A stretch of DNA of 64,000 nt, from the NCBI RefSeq assembly GCF_018131015.1, contig NZ_JAFCJJ010000005.1, positions 186,001 through 250,000 of the forward strand, in the 5' to 3' direction. The translations under genes were made by a program, and so were the position numbers. This DNA comes from Bradyrhizobium diazoefficiens. Lineage in GTDB: Bacteria; Pseudomonadota; Alphaproteobacteria; Rhizobiales; Xanthobacteraceae. Shown piece by piece: positions 16,121 through 23,309 of this stretch. Position 1 is the stretch's first letter; each line of letters starts with the position of its first letter. Below the pieces are notes generated by a model, which searched no databases, was not told the origin of the DNA, and saw nothing but the letters and a program-made list of their open reading frames with translations.

Positions 16121-16278
16121 CTCTTCTCCTTCTCCCCGCTTGCGGGGAGAAGGTCGGGATGAGGGGGAGTCTCCACAGAGTCGGTGAGAGTGTGACTCGC
16201 GGAGACTCCCCCTCACCCGGAATTTGCTGTTCGCAAATTCCGGCCTCTCCCCGCATGCGGGGAGAGGCGAAGAAGGAG
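16121..16278. repeat. Palindromic intergenic repeat, CTCTCCCCGC family, copy 2
   Basis: This second copy of the 1100-1229 element contains CTTCTCCCCGC-TT-GCGGGGAGAAG at 16129-16152 and CCTCTCCCCGC-AT-GCGGGGAGAGG at 16244-16267. An internal hairpin, CCGGAATTTGC / GCAAATTCCGG (16217-16227 and 16233-16243), is absent from copy 1. It sits between the paaX 5' side and the 3' end of the hydrolase gene. Confidence 0.85.
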
Positions 16279-16279
16279 A

Positions 16280-17050
16280 TCACCTGTGCGGATCAGGATA
16301 GGCGAGGCTGCGCCAGCCGCTGCGATCGAACGGCCGCCAATGGCCTTCCTTTTGCGCGAGGCGGTCGGCGACCGCATAGACCACGGCCGGATGATGGCCC
16401 ATGCCGCAATGGCTGCTCTCGACCTCGATGCTCTCGGTCTCGGCGCCCGCCTTCTCCATGCAGCCCTGCCAGGCGCAGACGCCGTCGGTGCGGCTAAAGA
16501 TGGCGGTGGTCGGCACCGGCGGCGGAACGGCGAGGTCGCCGCCGAACTGCGGGTCGACATGGTCGGCTTTTTGCCCGCTCGCCCATTCGTAGACCCGCCA
16601 GGCATTGGTGGAGCGGGGATCGCCGGCAAAGGGGCTGCCCAGCGTGATCACCTGGCGCACGCGCTCGGGCATCATCTTGGCAAGCTGGCGCGCATAGAGG
16701 CCGCCGAGGCTCCATCCGACCAGGCTGATCTTGCGGCCATGCTTGTCGCTGAGCTCCTCGACCAGATCGACCATGGCATGCTGCACCCCCGGGCGCAGGC
16801 CGTAGTTGCGGCCCTGGCGCCAGCCGCTGACGGCATAGCCCCTGGAGCCGAGGAACGTACGCAGCGGGCGCGTCGACGCGTCGGAGGTCACAAGGCCAGG
16901 CAGCACGAGAACCGGATGGCCATCGCCGCGCGGCGCGAGGCTCAAGAGCGGCAGCGCGCCGAGGAATGCACCGAGCTCGTGGATCGCGCGCCCCTCCAGA
17001 AACATCAGGGTGCGGGACGGCGGACGCAGCGTCTGGGCAGTAGCGCTCAT
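16280..17050 (-). CDS. Alpha/beta hydrolase (paralogue of the 29191-29991 gene)
   Basis: This 256-residue predicted hydrolase has GHPVLVLPGLVTSD, a nucleophile elbow VGWSLGG, ITLGSPFAG after it, and an FSRTDGVCAWQGC segment holding the acid residue. The conserved histidine is probably in SSHCGMGHHP. The start at 17050 follows AAGGAAAA. The protein is clearly related to the product at 29191-29991, sharing the same five motifs in order. No secretion signal is obvious. The substrate is unknown; a lipid or PHA-related ester is possible given the neighbouring PHA genes, but that is inference. Confidence 0.85.
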   Translation of the reverse strand: MSATAQTLRPPSRTLMFLEGRAIHELGAFLGALPLLSLAPRGDGHPVLVLPGLVTSDASTRPLRTFLGSRGYAVSGWRQGRNYGLRPGVQHAMVDLVEELSDKHGRKISLVGWSLGGLYARQLAKMMPERVRQVITLGSPFAGDPRSTNAWRVYEWASGQKADHVDPQFGGDLAVPPPVPTTAIFSRTDGVCAWQGCMEKAGAETESIEVESSHCGMGHHPAVVYAVADRLAQKEGHWRPFDRSGWRSLAYPDPHR

Positions 17051-17239
17051 CAACGTTTTTCCTTGGAAGTGCGCCGACCGCGATGCCGGCAAACGGATGT
17101 GAATTCCAATACGCCAGCTTCCTGAACGTTCCGCAGTGCAGCATGAATCAGCCGCACAGCCGAATCCGAACATTGAAGCGGGAGAGTTGCGAGGCGACAA
17201 TAGGGCCGCGTATTTATGCTGACGTCCGTGACGCAAAAG

Positions 17240-18526
17240 TCACAGCAACCGGAGCAGGAATTCTACGGAGTACAGCGCGAGGCCGGCGAGCCCGCCGATC
17301 AGCGAGCCGTTGAAGCGGATGTATTGCAGGTCGCGCCCGATGTTGATTTCGATCAGCGAAATCAGCTGCGCCATGTCCCACGACTTGACCTGGTCGGAGA
17401 TGAAGGTGGAGACCCCGCTTTTCTGATCGGCGACGAAGCTGCGCAGCACCGCCACCAGGCCCTTGTTGATCTCACCGCGCAGCTCGGCATCGCCGGCCAA
17501 CGCCTCGCCCGCGGCGACGAACATGCCGGCGAGATGATGCTGCAGCACCTGCGTCTCGCCGGATGCGCTGCGCTCGAGGAAAGACCGGGTGTTGGCCCAC
17601 ACCGTGCGCGCCAGATCGGCGAGCTCGGGCCGCGCCAGCAGGTCGCGCTTCAATCCGTCGATGCGGTCGACATAGGCCTGGTCGGTGCCGAGGCGGTCGA
17701 CGAAGCTCAGCACCATGCGGTCGAACTCGCCGCGGAACGGATGCCTGGGATCGCTGCGCACCTCCTCGAAGAAGGCGGTGGCTGACGCCACGATCTTGTT
17801 CACCAGAAACTTGTCGGCACGGTAGAGCCGAAGCAGGGTCGGCAACTCCGCGCGCACCTTGTCGCGGATCATCGCCATCGTCTCCTTCTGGTTCAGCGTC
17901 TCGTGCATCACGCGCAGGAGATCGTCGAACAGGATCTGGTGGCGCCCCGCCGCGACGAAACCGCGCAGCGTGCCGGCGGCGAGCGGCGCAAGATCGATCG
18001 CCTGGAGCTGCGAGGACATGCGGCGGATGATGAAGGTCATCAGGCCCGAGCTTTCCGTCGCAGAGACGGCCTCCGGCACGAGGCGCAGCGCAAAGCGCGC
18101 GAGGTCGTCGCTGCGCTTGCGATCGCGCAGCCAGTCGGCGACGAACGAGCCGAAGTCGATTTCCCTCAGCTTGGCCTCCACCGGGCCGGCCTCGAGGAAA
18201 TGTACCTGGATGAACTCGCCGAGCTTGTCGGCGATGCGGGCCTGGTTGCTCTGAATGATGGCGGTATGCGGGATCGGCAGGCCGAGCGGCCGCTTGAACA
18301 GCGCAACCACCGCATACCAGTCCGCGATACCGCCGATGGTCGCGGCTTCCGCGAAGGCTGCGACGAAGCCGAACAGGGGATGCACGTTCAGCAGCAGCTT
18401 TGCGACGACAAAGAGCGCGAGTGTCGAGGCCAGCACCAGCGTCGCCAGCGCCTTGACGCGGCGCAGCTCGGCCGCGCGCTCGGCGTCGCCCGGGGAATCG
18501 AAGGAGAAGGTGGCGGGTGGAGACAT
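17240..18526 (-). CDS. DUF445 family membrane-associated protein
   Basis: This 428-residue protein matches DUF445. There is a hydrophobic segment near residues 27-50 (LATLVLASTLALFVVAKLLL), then GGIADWYAVVALFKRPLGLPIPHTAII, the family signature, a long helical middle region, and a hydrophobic C-terminal tail ending YSVEFLLRLL. The family's function is not established; it appears to be a membrane-anchored helical protein. It stands alone on the minus strand, with a repeat and the phasin terminator behind its start. Confidence 0.85.
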   Translation of the reverse strand: MSPPATFSFDSPGDAERAAELRRVKALATLVLASTLALFVVAKLLLNVHPLFGFVAAFAEAATIGGIADWYAVVALFKRPLGLPIPHTAIIQSNQARIADKLGEFIQVHFLEAGPVEAKLREIDFGSFVADWLRDRKRSDDLARFALRLVPEAVSATESSGLMTFIIRRMSSQLQAIDLAPLAAGTLRGFVAAGRHQILFDDLLRVMHETLNQKETMAMIRDKVRAELPTLLRLYRADKFLVNKIVASATAFFEEVRSDPRHPFRGEFDRMVLSFVDRLGTDQAYVDRIDGLKRDLLARPELADLARTVWANTRSFLERSASGETQVLQHHLAGMFVAAGEALAGDAELRGEINKGLVAVLRSFVADQKSGVSTFISDQVKSWDMAQLISLIEINIGRDLQYIRFNGSLIGGLAGLALYSVEFLLRLL

Positions 18527-18552
18527 TGTGGAAACTTAGCGTGTCGCCCCCC

Positions 18553-18690
18553 GCGTGTCCCGGACGCGGTGCAGCGTGTAACGGTGCACCGCAGAGCCGG
18601 GACCCAGCAAATGTCTGATCCAGGATGGACCCCGGATCAGCAATGCACCGCGCCGCAAGAGCGGCGCGCTGCATTGCATCCGGGGAACGC
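18553..18690. repeat. Palindromic repeat, CGTGTCCCGGACGC family, copy 1
   Basis: The element begins GCGTGTCCCGGACGCGGTGCAGCG and ends GCATCCGGGGAACGC, with inner GCAGAGCCGGGACCCAGC. Related copies are at 60671-60804 and 62769-62909, sharing the outer arms and the GAGCCGGGRCCCA core. It fills most of the gap between the phasin terminator and the DUF445 start. Confidence 0.75.
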
Positions 18691-18723
18691 AAGAAAAACA
18701 AAAAGGCCCGCCGAAGCGGGCCT
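18691..18723 (-). terminator. Rho-independent terminator of the phasin gene
   Basis: AGGCCCGC (18704-18711) and GCGGGCCT (18716-18723) form an 8-bp stem with a TTCG tetraloop on the minus strand. It is followed on that strand by TTTTGTTTTTCTT (complement of 18691-18703). It lies 28 bases past the phasin stop codon. Confidence 0.9.
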
Positions 18724-18751
18724 CAAATTCGTTGGTCGTCTTGGCGCCTGA

Positions 18752-19207
18752 TCAGGCGGTCTTGTTGTAGACCTTGGCAAAATTGTCCTGAGCAGCCTTG
18801 GCGCCGTCGGCGGCGAGCTTGCCGAGATATTCGGTGGTCGACTTGGCGCGCGAGACGAACACTTCGCCACGGGCGCGGAGCAGGCCGGACTGGATCTCGA
18901 CGGCTTCGCTGATCGACTTGGCGGACGCGAGCTTGTCGATGCCCGCGAAGAACGCCTGGGCGTCGTCATAGATCGCCTGCTGGATGTTGCGGCTGATCTT
19001 GCCGGCCTCGGCGACGGATTCGGTCACGGCGGTCTCGACCGCGGCGGTCATGCGCTCGGAGCCAGCCAAAACCTCGGCGGCACGGTCCTTGGCGGTGTTG
19101 GCGGTCTTCTTGACGAAGTCGCGGGCGGCCTCGGGAACTTCCATGTTCTGGATGTTCTTGAACGCGTCCTTGAAGCCCTCGAAAGCAGCATTCGTATCGG
19201 TGGTCAT
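18752..19207 (-). CDS. Phasin family protein
   Basis: This 151-residue, highly helical, alanine-rich protein matches the phasin family, which coats polyhydroxyalkanoate granules. Characteristic segments are AAFEGFKDAFKNIQNMEVPEAARDFVKK at the N-terminus and the amphipathic region with SISEAVEIQSGLLRARGE. The start at 19207 follows GGAGAG. It has its own terminator and an upstream region with two TGC-N3-GCA dyads, so it is probably a single-gene unit regulated with PHA metabolism. The PHA synthase operon lies next to it upstream. Confidence 0.92.
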   Translation of the reverse strand: MTTDTNAAFEGFKDAFKNIQNMEVPEAARDFVKKTANTAKDRAAEVLAGSERMTAAVETAVTESVAEAGKISRNIQQAIYDDAQAFFAGIDKLASAKSISEAVEIQSGLLRARGEVFVSRAKSTTEYLGKLAADGAKAAQDNFAKVYNKTA

Positions 19208-19292
19208 GGGTCTCTCCATCCTCATTGTTTGAGCTATGGGCTCACCCCGTCCGGTTCGGCCCAGGGCAACGGTTTTATGACACATCCCATTG

Positions 19293-19337
19293 TGCGGCGC
19301 AACATCAATAGTGCATCGCAATATCACGGAATCGTGA
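19293..19337 (-). promoter_or_regulatory. Candidate operator sites upstream of the phasin gene
   Basis: Two short dyads of form TGC-N3-GCA, TGCGGCGCA (19293-19301) and TGCATCGCA (19312-19320), are 19 bases apart. A third dyad, TCACG-GAAT-CGTGA, is at 19324-19337. TGC-N-GCA dyads resemble the CTGC-N-GCAG sites reported for the PHA regulator PhaR in alphaproteobacteria. A minus-strand TTGCGC-17-CATAAA promoter-like pair overlaps the first dyad. Confidence 0.45.
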
Positions 19338-19388
19338 AATTCCTTGGAACCTGCCCAAAGGCCTTAGCCGATGCCAGAGGGTGCCCTT

Positions 19389-19982
19389 TCAGTGCTGGAC
19401 CGCCCCGGGGAGCCCGTAGGCCTCCATCTGGGCCTGGACCTGCGCGATGTTGTGGCCGAGCACGACGATGTCATGGGTCTTGCCGTCGACGTCCCGGACA
19501 TGATCCCGGAGCAACGCCTCGGCCTTGAAGCCGAGGCTCTCGAACAGGGCGATCGCCGCCTGCTGGTCGACCGTCATCTGGACCGAGAGCTTTTCCAGCC
19601 CGGCCCCGAGCGCGAGGGCAAACGTCTCCTGGGACAGCGCCTTTCCGACGCCCTTCCCGCGCACATCGGTCGACACGACCATGCGGATCTCGCCGACATG
19701 GGGCGACCAGGAATGCGGATCGCGCACCAGCGTGCCGCAGCCGACGACCTTGCCGTCCCGCACGGCCAAAAGGCTCGTGATCGCCCCCCGATCGATTTCC
19801 TTGACCCAGGCGGACAGCACTTTCGGCTCGCTGATGTTGCGCGGCAGGAACAACAGGTCGTGGGTCGGCAGACCCTTGCCGAAGGCCAGCACCGCGGCTT
19901 CGTCCGCAGGCGACATCAGGCGGATCTCGACGTCGCCGGCATCGGTCTTGACGTGACGCGGATAGGAACGCTGCTCGCTCAT
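19389..19982 (-). CDS. GNAT-family N-acetyltransferase
   Basis: This 197-residue protein has the GNAT fold. The acetyl-CoA pyrophosphate-binding loop is VVSTDVRGKGVGKALSQ near residues 118-134, preceded by the VGEIRM strand and followed by ALFESLGFKAEALL, a typical motif B. The target is unknown. Its ATG overlaps the phaC stop as ATGA, so it is translationally coupled to the PHA synthase gene and is the last gene of that operon. Confidence 0.9.
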   Translation of the reverse strand: MSEQRSYPRHVKTDAGDVEIRLMSPADEAAVLAFGKGLPTHDLLFLPRNISEPKVLSAWVKEIDRGAITSLLAVRDGKVVGCGTLVRDPHSWSPHVGEIRMVVSTDVRGKGVGKALSQETFALALGAGLEKLSVQMTVDQQAAIALFESLGFKAEALLRDHVRDVDGKTHDIVVLGHNIAQVQAQMEAYGLPGAVQH

Positions 19983-21061
19983 GTCGATCTCTTCCCCAGC
20001 CAGGAGTCCAGTTTCGGCCATAGCCGCTTCACCGCGTTGGCGCCGGCGACGAGCGAGACGTGACCGCCTTTCAGCATCACCTCTTCCTTGTCCTCGGATC
20101 CGATCCTGGCGATCAGGTGCTTTGCGGCGTCATAAGGCACGATGTGATCGTGCTCGGCAACCGCATGCAGGATCGGTACCTTGATGTTTTCGAGCTTCGC
20201 CGCACGGCCGCCGACCGACATGCTGTCGTTGAACAGCTTGTTGTCCCACATCAGGTCCTTGGTGATGGTGCGGAAATATTCGCCGGCCAGCGGCAGCGTG
20301 TCGGTCGCCCAGCGGTCGAACATGCGGTACGACTTCACGAACTCGTCGTTCCAGATGTTCTCCCAGAGCTGGATCTGGCTCACCGTGCGCGAGGCCGGAC
20401 GCAGCATCTCGAACGAGGACAGGATCATCTCCGGCGGCACGTTGCCGACGCTGTCGACGAGGCGGTCGACGTCGAAATAGCGGCGGTCGGAGAAGTTGGC
20501 AAACAGCTTCATCTCGCGGAAGTCGATCGGCGTGGTGAAGCAGATCAAATTCTTCATCGGCCCGTCGCTGAAGATCGAGCCGTAGAGCAGTGACAGCACG
20601 CCGCCGAAGCAGTAGCCGATCACCGAGACGTCCTGTTCGCCGGAATCGGCCTGCACGCGGCGGACGCAATCCGGGATGAAGTCGAGGACATAGTCCTCCA
20701 TGCGCAGGCTCTTCTCCTCCGGCCGCGGAGCGGTCCAGTCGAGCATGTAGACGTCATAGCCGCGCTTCAGCAGGAACTCGATGAAGCTCTGCCCGGGCAC
20801 GAGGTCGAGGATGTAGCCACGGTTGGTGGTCGCCATCACGATCAGCACCGGCACGCGGTAGATCTCGTCCGACATCGGCCGGTAGTGCAGGAGGTTCATC
20901 GTGCCGCGCGAAAGCAGCACGTCCTTCGGCGTCGATCCGAGCGTCGGACCAGAGGTCGAGAAATACTCGACGCCCTTGATGCTGCGCATGATGGCGCGCT
21001 GCACCTCGGCCTGGATCCGCTCCGGGATTGCTGCAAGATCAAGCCCCGCCGGCGCGTTCAT
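19979..21061 (-). CDS. phaC: Class III polyhydroxyalkanoate synthase subunit PhaC
   Basis: PhaC polymerises (R)-3-hydroxyacyl-CoA. The 360-residue length and sequence are those of class III synthases (about 355 residues) rather than class I/II (about 560-600). The catalytic nucleophile is Cys151 in GYCFGG. The Asp is in AEHDHIVP and the His in GGHVSLVAG. The class III signature region VLIVMATTNRGYILDLVPGQS is present. It overlaps the upstream PhaE-like gene (ATGA) and the downstream GNAT gene (ATGA), so three genes form one coupled operon. Confidence 0.93.
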   Translation of the reverse strand: MNAPAGLDLAAIPERIQAEVQRAIMRSIKGVEYFSTSGPTLGSTPKDVLLSRGTMNLLHYRPMSDEIYRVPVLIVMATTNRGYILDLVPGQSFIEFLLKRGYDVYMLDWTAPRPEEKSLRMEDYVLDFIPDCVRRVQADSGEQDVSVIGYCFGGVLSLLYGSIFSDGPMKNLICFTTPIDFREMKLFANFSDRRYFDVDRLVDSVGNVPPEMILSSFEMLRPASRTVSQIQLWENIWNDEFVKSYRMFDRWATDTLPLAGEYFRTITKDLMWDNKLFNDSMSVGGRAAKLENIKVPILHAVAEHDHIVPYDAAKHLIARIGSEDKEEVMLKGGHVSLVAGANAVKRLWPKLDSWLGKRST

Positions 21062-21438
21062 TTTTGCACTCCACCTTCGGGCGGCGGTTTTTTGGTGCGC
21101 GGGGGCCGCGGCGCCGCTCCGGCCGGCGATCGGCCCGAAGCAGCCGACATCTGGCCCAGCATCGACTTGATCTCGCCGATCTGCCCCTCGATCACCTGCA
21201 GCCGTTCGGCGATGCCGGTCATCTGCTCGCGGCTCGGCAGGTTCATCGAGACCAGGTATTTCTCCATGAGCTCGCCGAACTGCTTCTGGGCACCTGCGGC
21301 AATGCCGCCGGCGCGGTTCATGGCCTGCGAGAATTCAGGCGACTCCATCGCCCTGGTTGCGAAGGCGTTGAAGTTCTTCTCCATCTCGCCAATCATCTTC
21401 TGCCACACGGCGACCGGATCGTTGATCTTGTCGGTCAT
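21058..21438 (-). CDS. Short PhaE-like PHA synthase partner
   Basis: This 126-residue protein is coupled to phaC by an ATGA overlap. It contains DPVAVWQKMIGEMEKNFNAFA, FGELMEKYLVSMNLPSREQM and IEGQIGEIKSMLGQM, features of the C-terminal half of PhaE (the MNLPSREQ region and a coiled coil), and ends in a Pro/Lys/Arg-rich tail. Classic class III PhaE is about 350 residues, so this version is much reduced. The start at 21438 follows GGGAGGA. It is probably the non-catalytic subunit that activates PhaC; function is inferred from position and similarity. Confidence 0.75.
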   Translation of the reverse strand: MTDKINDPVAVWQKMIGEMEKNFNAFATRAMESPEFSQAMNRAGGIAAGAQKQFGELMEKYLVSMNLPSREQMTGIAERLQVIEGQIGEIKSMLGQMSAASGRSPAGAAPRPPRTKKPPPEGGVQK

Positions 21439-21595
21439 CAGCGTCCTCCCGAAGCGGAGGGCTCGTGCCCTTCTTCCCGCCATACGACACCGTTGCGGGG
21501 TATCGGTCAACCGGCAAGCGCCGGGTACGGCGTCGCGCTTCATTGCCGGGGCAAACCATGCGATACAGCAATGACCAGCAGCAAGGGAACGCACC

Positions 21596-22507
21596 GTGAC
21601 CACTCAGCCGCCCCAGACCATCCGCGCCAACGGCATCGACATCTGCTACGAGATCTTCGGCGACGGGAACGCCGAACCCCTGCTGTTGATCATGGGCCTT
21701 GGCGCGCAGATGATCCACTGGGACGACGCGTTCTGCGAGCAGCTCGCCGGGCGCGGCTTTCGCGTGATCCGCTTCGACAATCGCGACATCGGCAAGTCCA
21801 GCCATCTCACCGGCGGCAAGCGGCTGACGCCGCTCGAGCTGTTGAAGCTGCGCTTCTTCAAGATCCCCGTGGCCGCTCCCTACAAGCTGATCGACATGGC
21901 CAGGGACACGATCGGGCTGATGGATGGGCTCGGCATCAAGTCGGCGCATCTGGTCGGCGCCTCCATGGGCGGCATGATCGCGCAGGAGGCAACCCTGTCG
22001 TTTCCCGAACGCGTGCGCTCGCTCACCTCGATCATGTCGACCACGGGCAACCCGCGCGTTCCGCCGCCGACACGCCAGGCCTCGGCCATGCTGATGGCGC
22101 CGCCGCCGCAAACCAAGGAGGAATTCATCGTCCGCTTTGGCGAGACCTGGAACCTGCTGCGCGTGGGCTCCTTCCCCGAGGAGGAGGCGCTCGATCCCGG
22201 CCGCGCCGAGCGCGTGTTCGCGCGCGGGCTCAATCCGGCCGGCGTCGGCCGTCAATTGCGCGCGGTGCTGGCCTCCGGCAGCCGCAAGGAACGGCTGCAA
22301 GGCGTCAGGACGCCGACGCTCGTGATCCACGGCACGGTCGATCCGCTCGTCCGCCCCGAGGGCGGCAAGGACACCGCAGCGTCGATCCCCGGCGCAAAGC
22401 TGTTGATGATCGATGGCATGGGCCACGCGCTGCCGATGCGGTTCTGGCCCGAGATCATCGGCGCCATCGCCGAGCACGCGCATGGGGCGGCGGCGAGGGC
22501 GGCCTAA
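21596..22507 (+). CDS. Alpha/beta hydrolase
   Basis: This 303-residue alpha/beta hydrolase has FDNRDIGKSSHL after strand 4, nucleophile elbow VGASMGGMIAQ, Asp in HGTVDPLVRPEGG and His in DGMGHALP, the order expected for the family. It resembles carboxylesterase or aclacinomycin-methylesterase-like proteins; the substrate is unknown. It starts with GTG at 21596 after AAGGGA. It is divergent from the PHA synthase operon across a 157-bp gap in which I see no clear operator, and it overlaps the convergent gene at 22504 by 4 bases. Confidence 0.88.
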   Translation: MTTQPPQTIRANGIDICYEIFGDGNAEPLLLIMGLGAQMIHWDDAFCEQLAGRGFRVIRFDNRDIGKSSHLTGGKRLTPLELLKLRFFKIPVAAPYKLIDMARDTIGLMDGLGIKSAHLVGASMGGMIAQEATLSFPERVRSLTSIMSTTGNPRVPPPTRQASAMLMAPPPQTKEEFIVRFGETWNLLRVGSFPEEEALDPGRAERVFARGLNPAGVGRQLRAVLASGSRKERLQGVRTPTLVIHGTVDPLVRPEGGKDTAASIPGAKLLMIDGMGHALPMRFWPEIIGAIAEHAHGAAARAA

Positions 22508-23178
22508 GCCTTCCGCGCGATCCAGATCACGTGGCGCGCGCCGCCGCCTCGGCCGGTGGCGCGGACGGTGACCTCGTTGACCTCGAAGCCCGCAGTACGA
22601 AGTTGGCGTGAGAATTTCGGATGCGGCCCGGATGACCAGACCGCGAGCACCCCGCCCCGTCGCAGCGCCGTGTGAGCTATCCTCAATCCGGCAGCGTCGT
22701 ACAGGGCGTCGTTGGCTTTGCGGGTGAGTCCTTCCGGACCATTGTCGACATCAAGCAGAATCGCGTCGAACCTGAGCGGATGCCTTTCGATCAACTGCGC
22801 GACGTCCATCTCGCGTATATCAACGCGGGGGTCATTGAGACTGTCGCCGAAAATTTCGGCCATCGGACCTCGCGCCCATGCGACTACGGCCGGGACCAGT
22901 TCGGCCACGATGATTTCCGCCTTGCTTCCGAGCACGGCTAGCGCCGCACGCAGCGTAAATCCCATGCCCAATCCGCCGATGAGGACGACCGGCTTCTTGA
23001 CCTTCTCGATCTGCTTCGCCGCAAGCGTCGCAAGCGCTGCCTCGGAACCCGACAGGCGGCTGTTCATCAGCTCGTTGGTACCGAGCTTGATGGAAAACTC
23101 CTTGCCCCGGCGCATCAGCCGGAGCTCACCGTCGGAGCCGGGGATTTTTGCGGTATCGAGCTTTTCCCAGGGAATCAT
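22504..23178 (-). CDS. Spermidine-synthase-like methyltransferase-fold protein
   Basis: This 224-residue protein has the Rossmann fold of spermidine synthases: a nucleotide-binding loop VVLIGGLGMGFTLRAAL, an acidic strand end IIVAELVPAVVAWA, and LLDVDNGPEGLT, which matches the LLDVDNG variant of the aminopropyl-transferase/SpeE-like family in rhizobia. It is shorter than true spermidine synthase and lacks the usual N-terminal beta-hairpin domain, so polyamine synthesis should not be assumed. It is isolated, with a palindromic repeat upstream of its start. Confidence 0.75.
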   Translation of the reverse strand: MIPWEKLDTAKIPGSDGELRLMRRGKEFSIKLGTNELMNSRLSGSEAALATLAAKQIEKVKKPVVLIGGLGMGFTLRAALAVLGSKAEIIVAELVPAVVAWARGPMAEIFGDSLNDPRVDIREMDVAQLIERHPLRFDAILLDVDNGPEGLTRKANDALYDAAGLRIAHTALRRGGVLAVWSSGPHPKFSRQLRTAGFEVNEVTVRATGRGGGARHVIWIARKA

Positions 23179-23204
23179 GGGAGTGCTTTAGCACGATCGG
23201 AATT

Positions 23205-23293
23205 CGTAGGGTGGGCAAAGGCGCGCTTGCGCCGTGCCCACCATCGATGAGTCACCAGGCACGGTGGGCACGCTTCGCTTTGCCCACCCTACG
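23205..23293. repeat. Inverted repeat element, GGGTGGGCAAAG family
   Basis: CGTAGGGTGGGCAAAG (23205-23220) is repeated exactly in inverted form at 23278-23293. Nested inside is a second pair, GTGCCCACC (23234-23242) and GGTGGGCAC (23263-23271). The element fills the gap between two minus-strand genes. It can form a long cruciform or RNA hairpin and may act as a terminator or mRNA-stabilising structure for the upstream CYP102 transcript. Confidence 0.9.
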
Positions 23294-23309
23294 TCTGCGA
23301 TCTGCGGCT

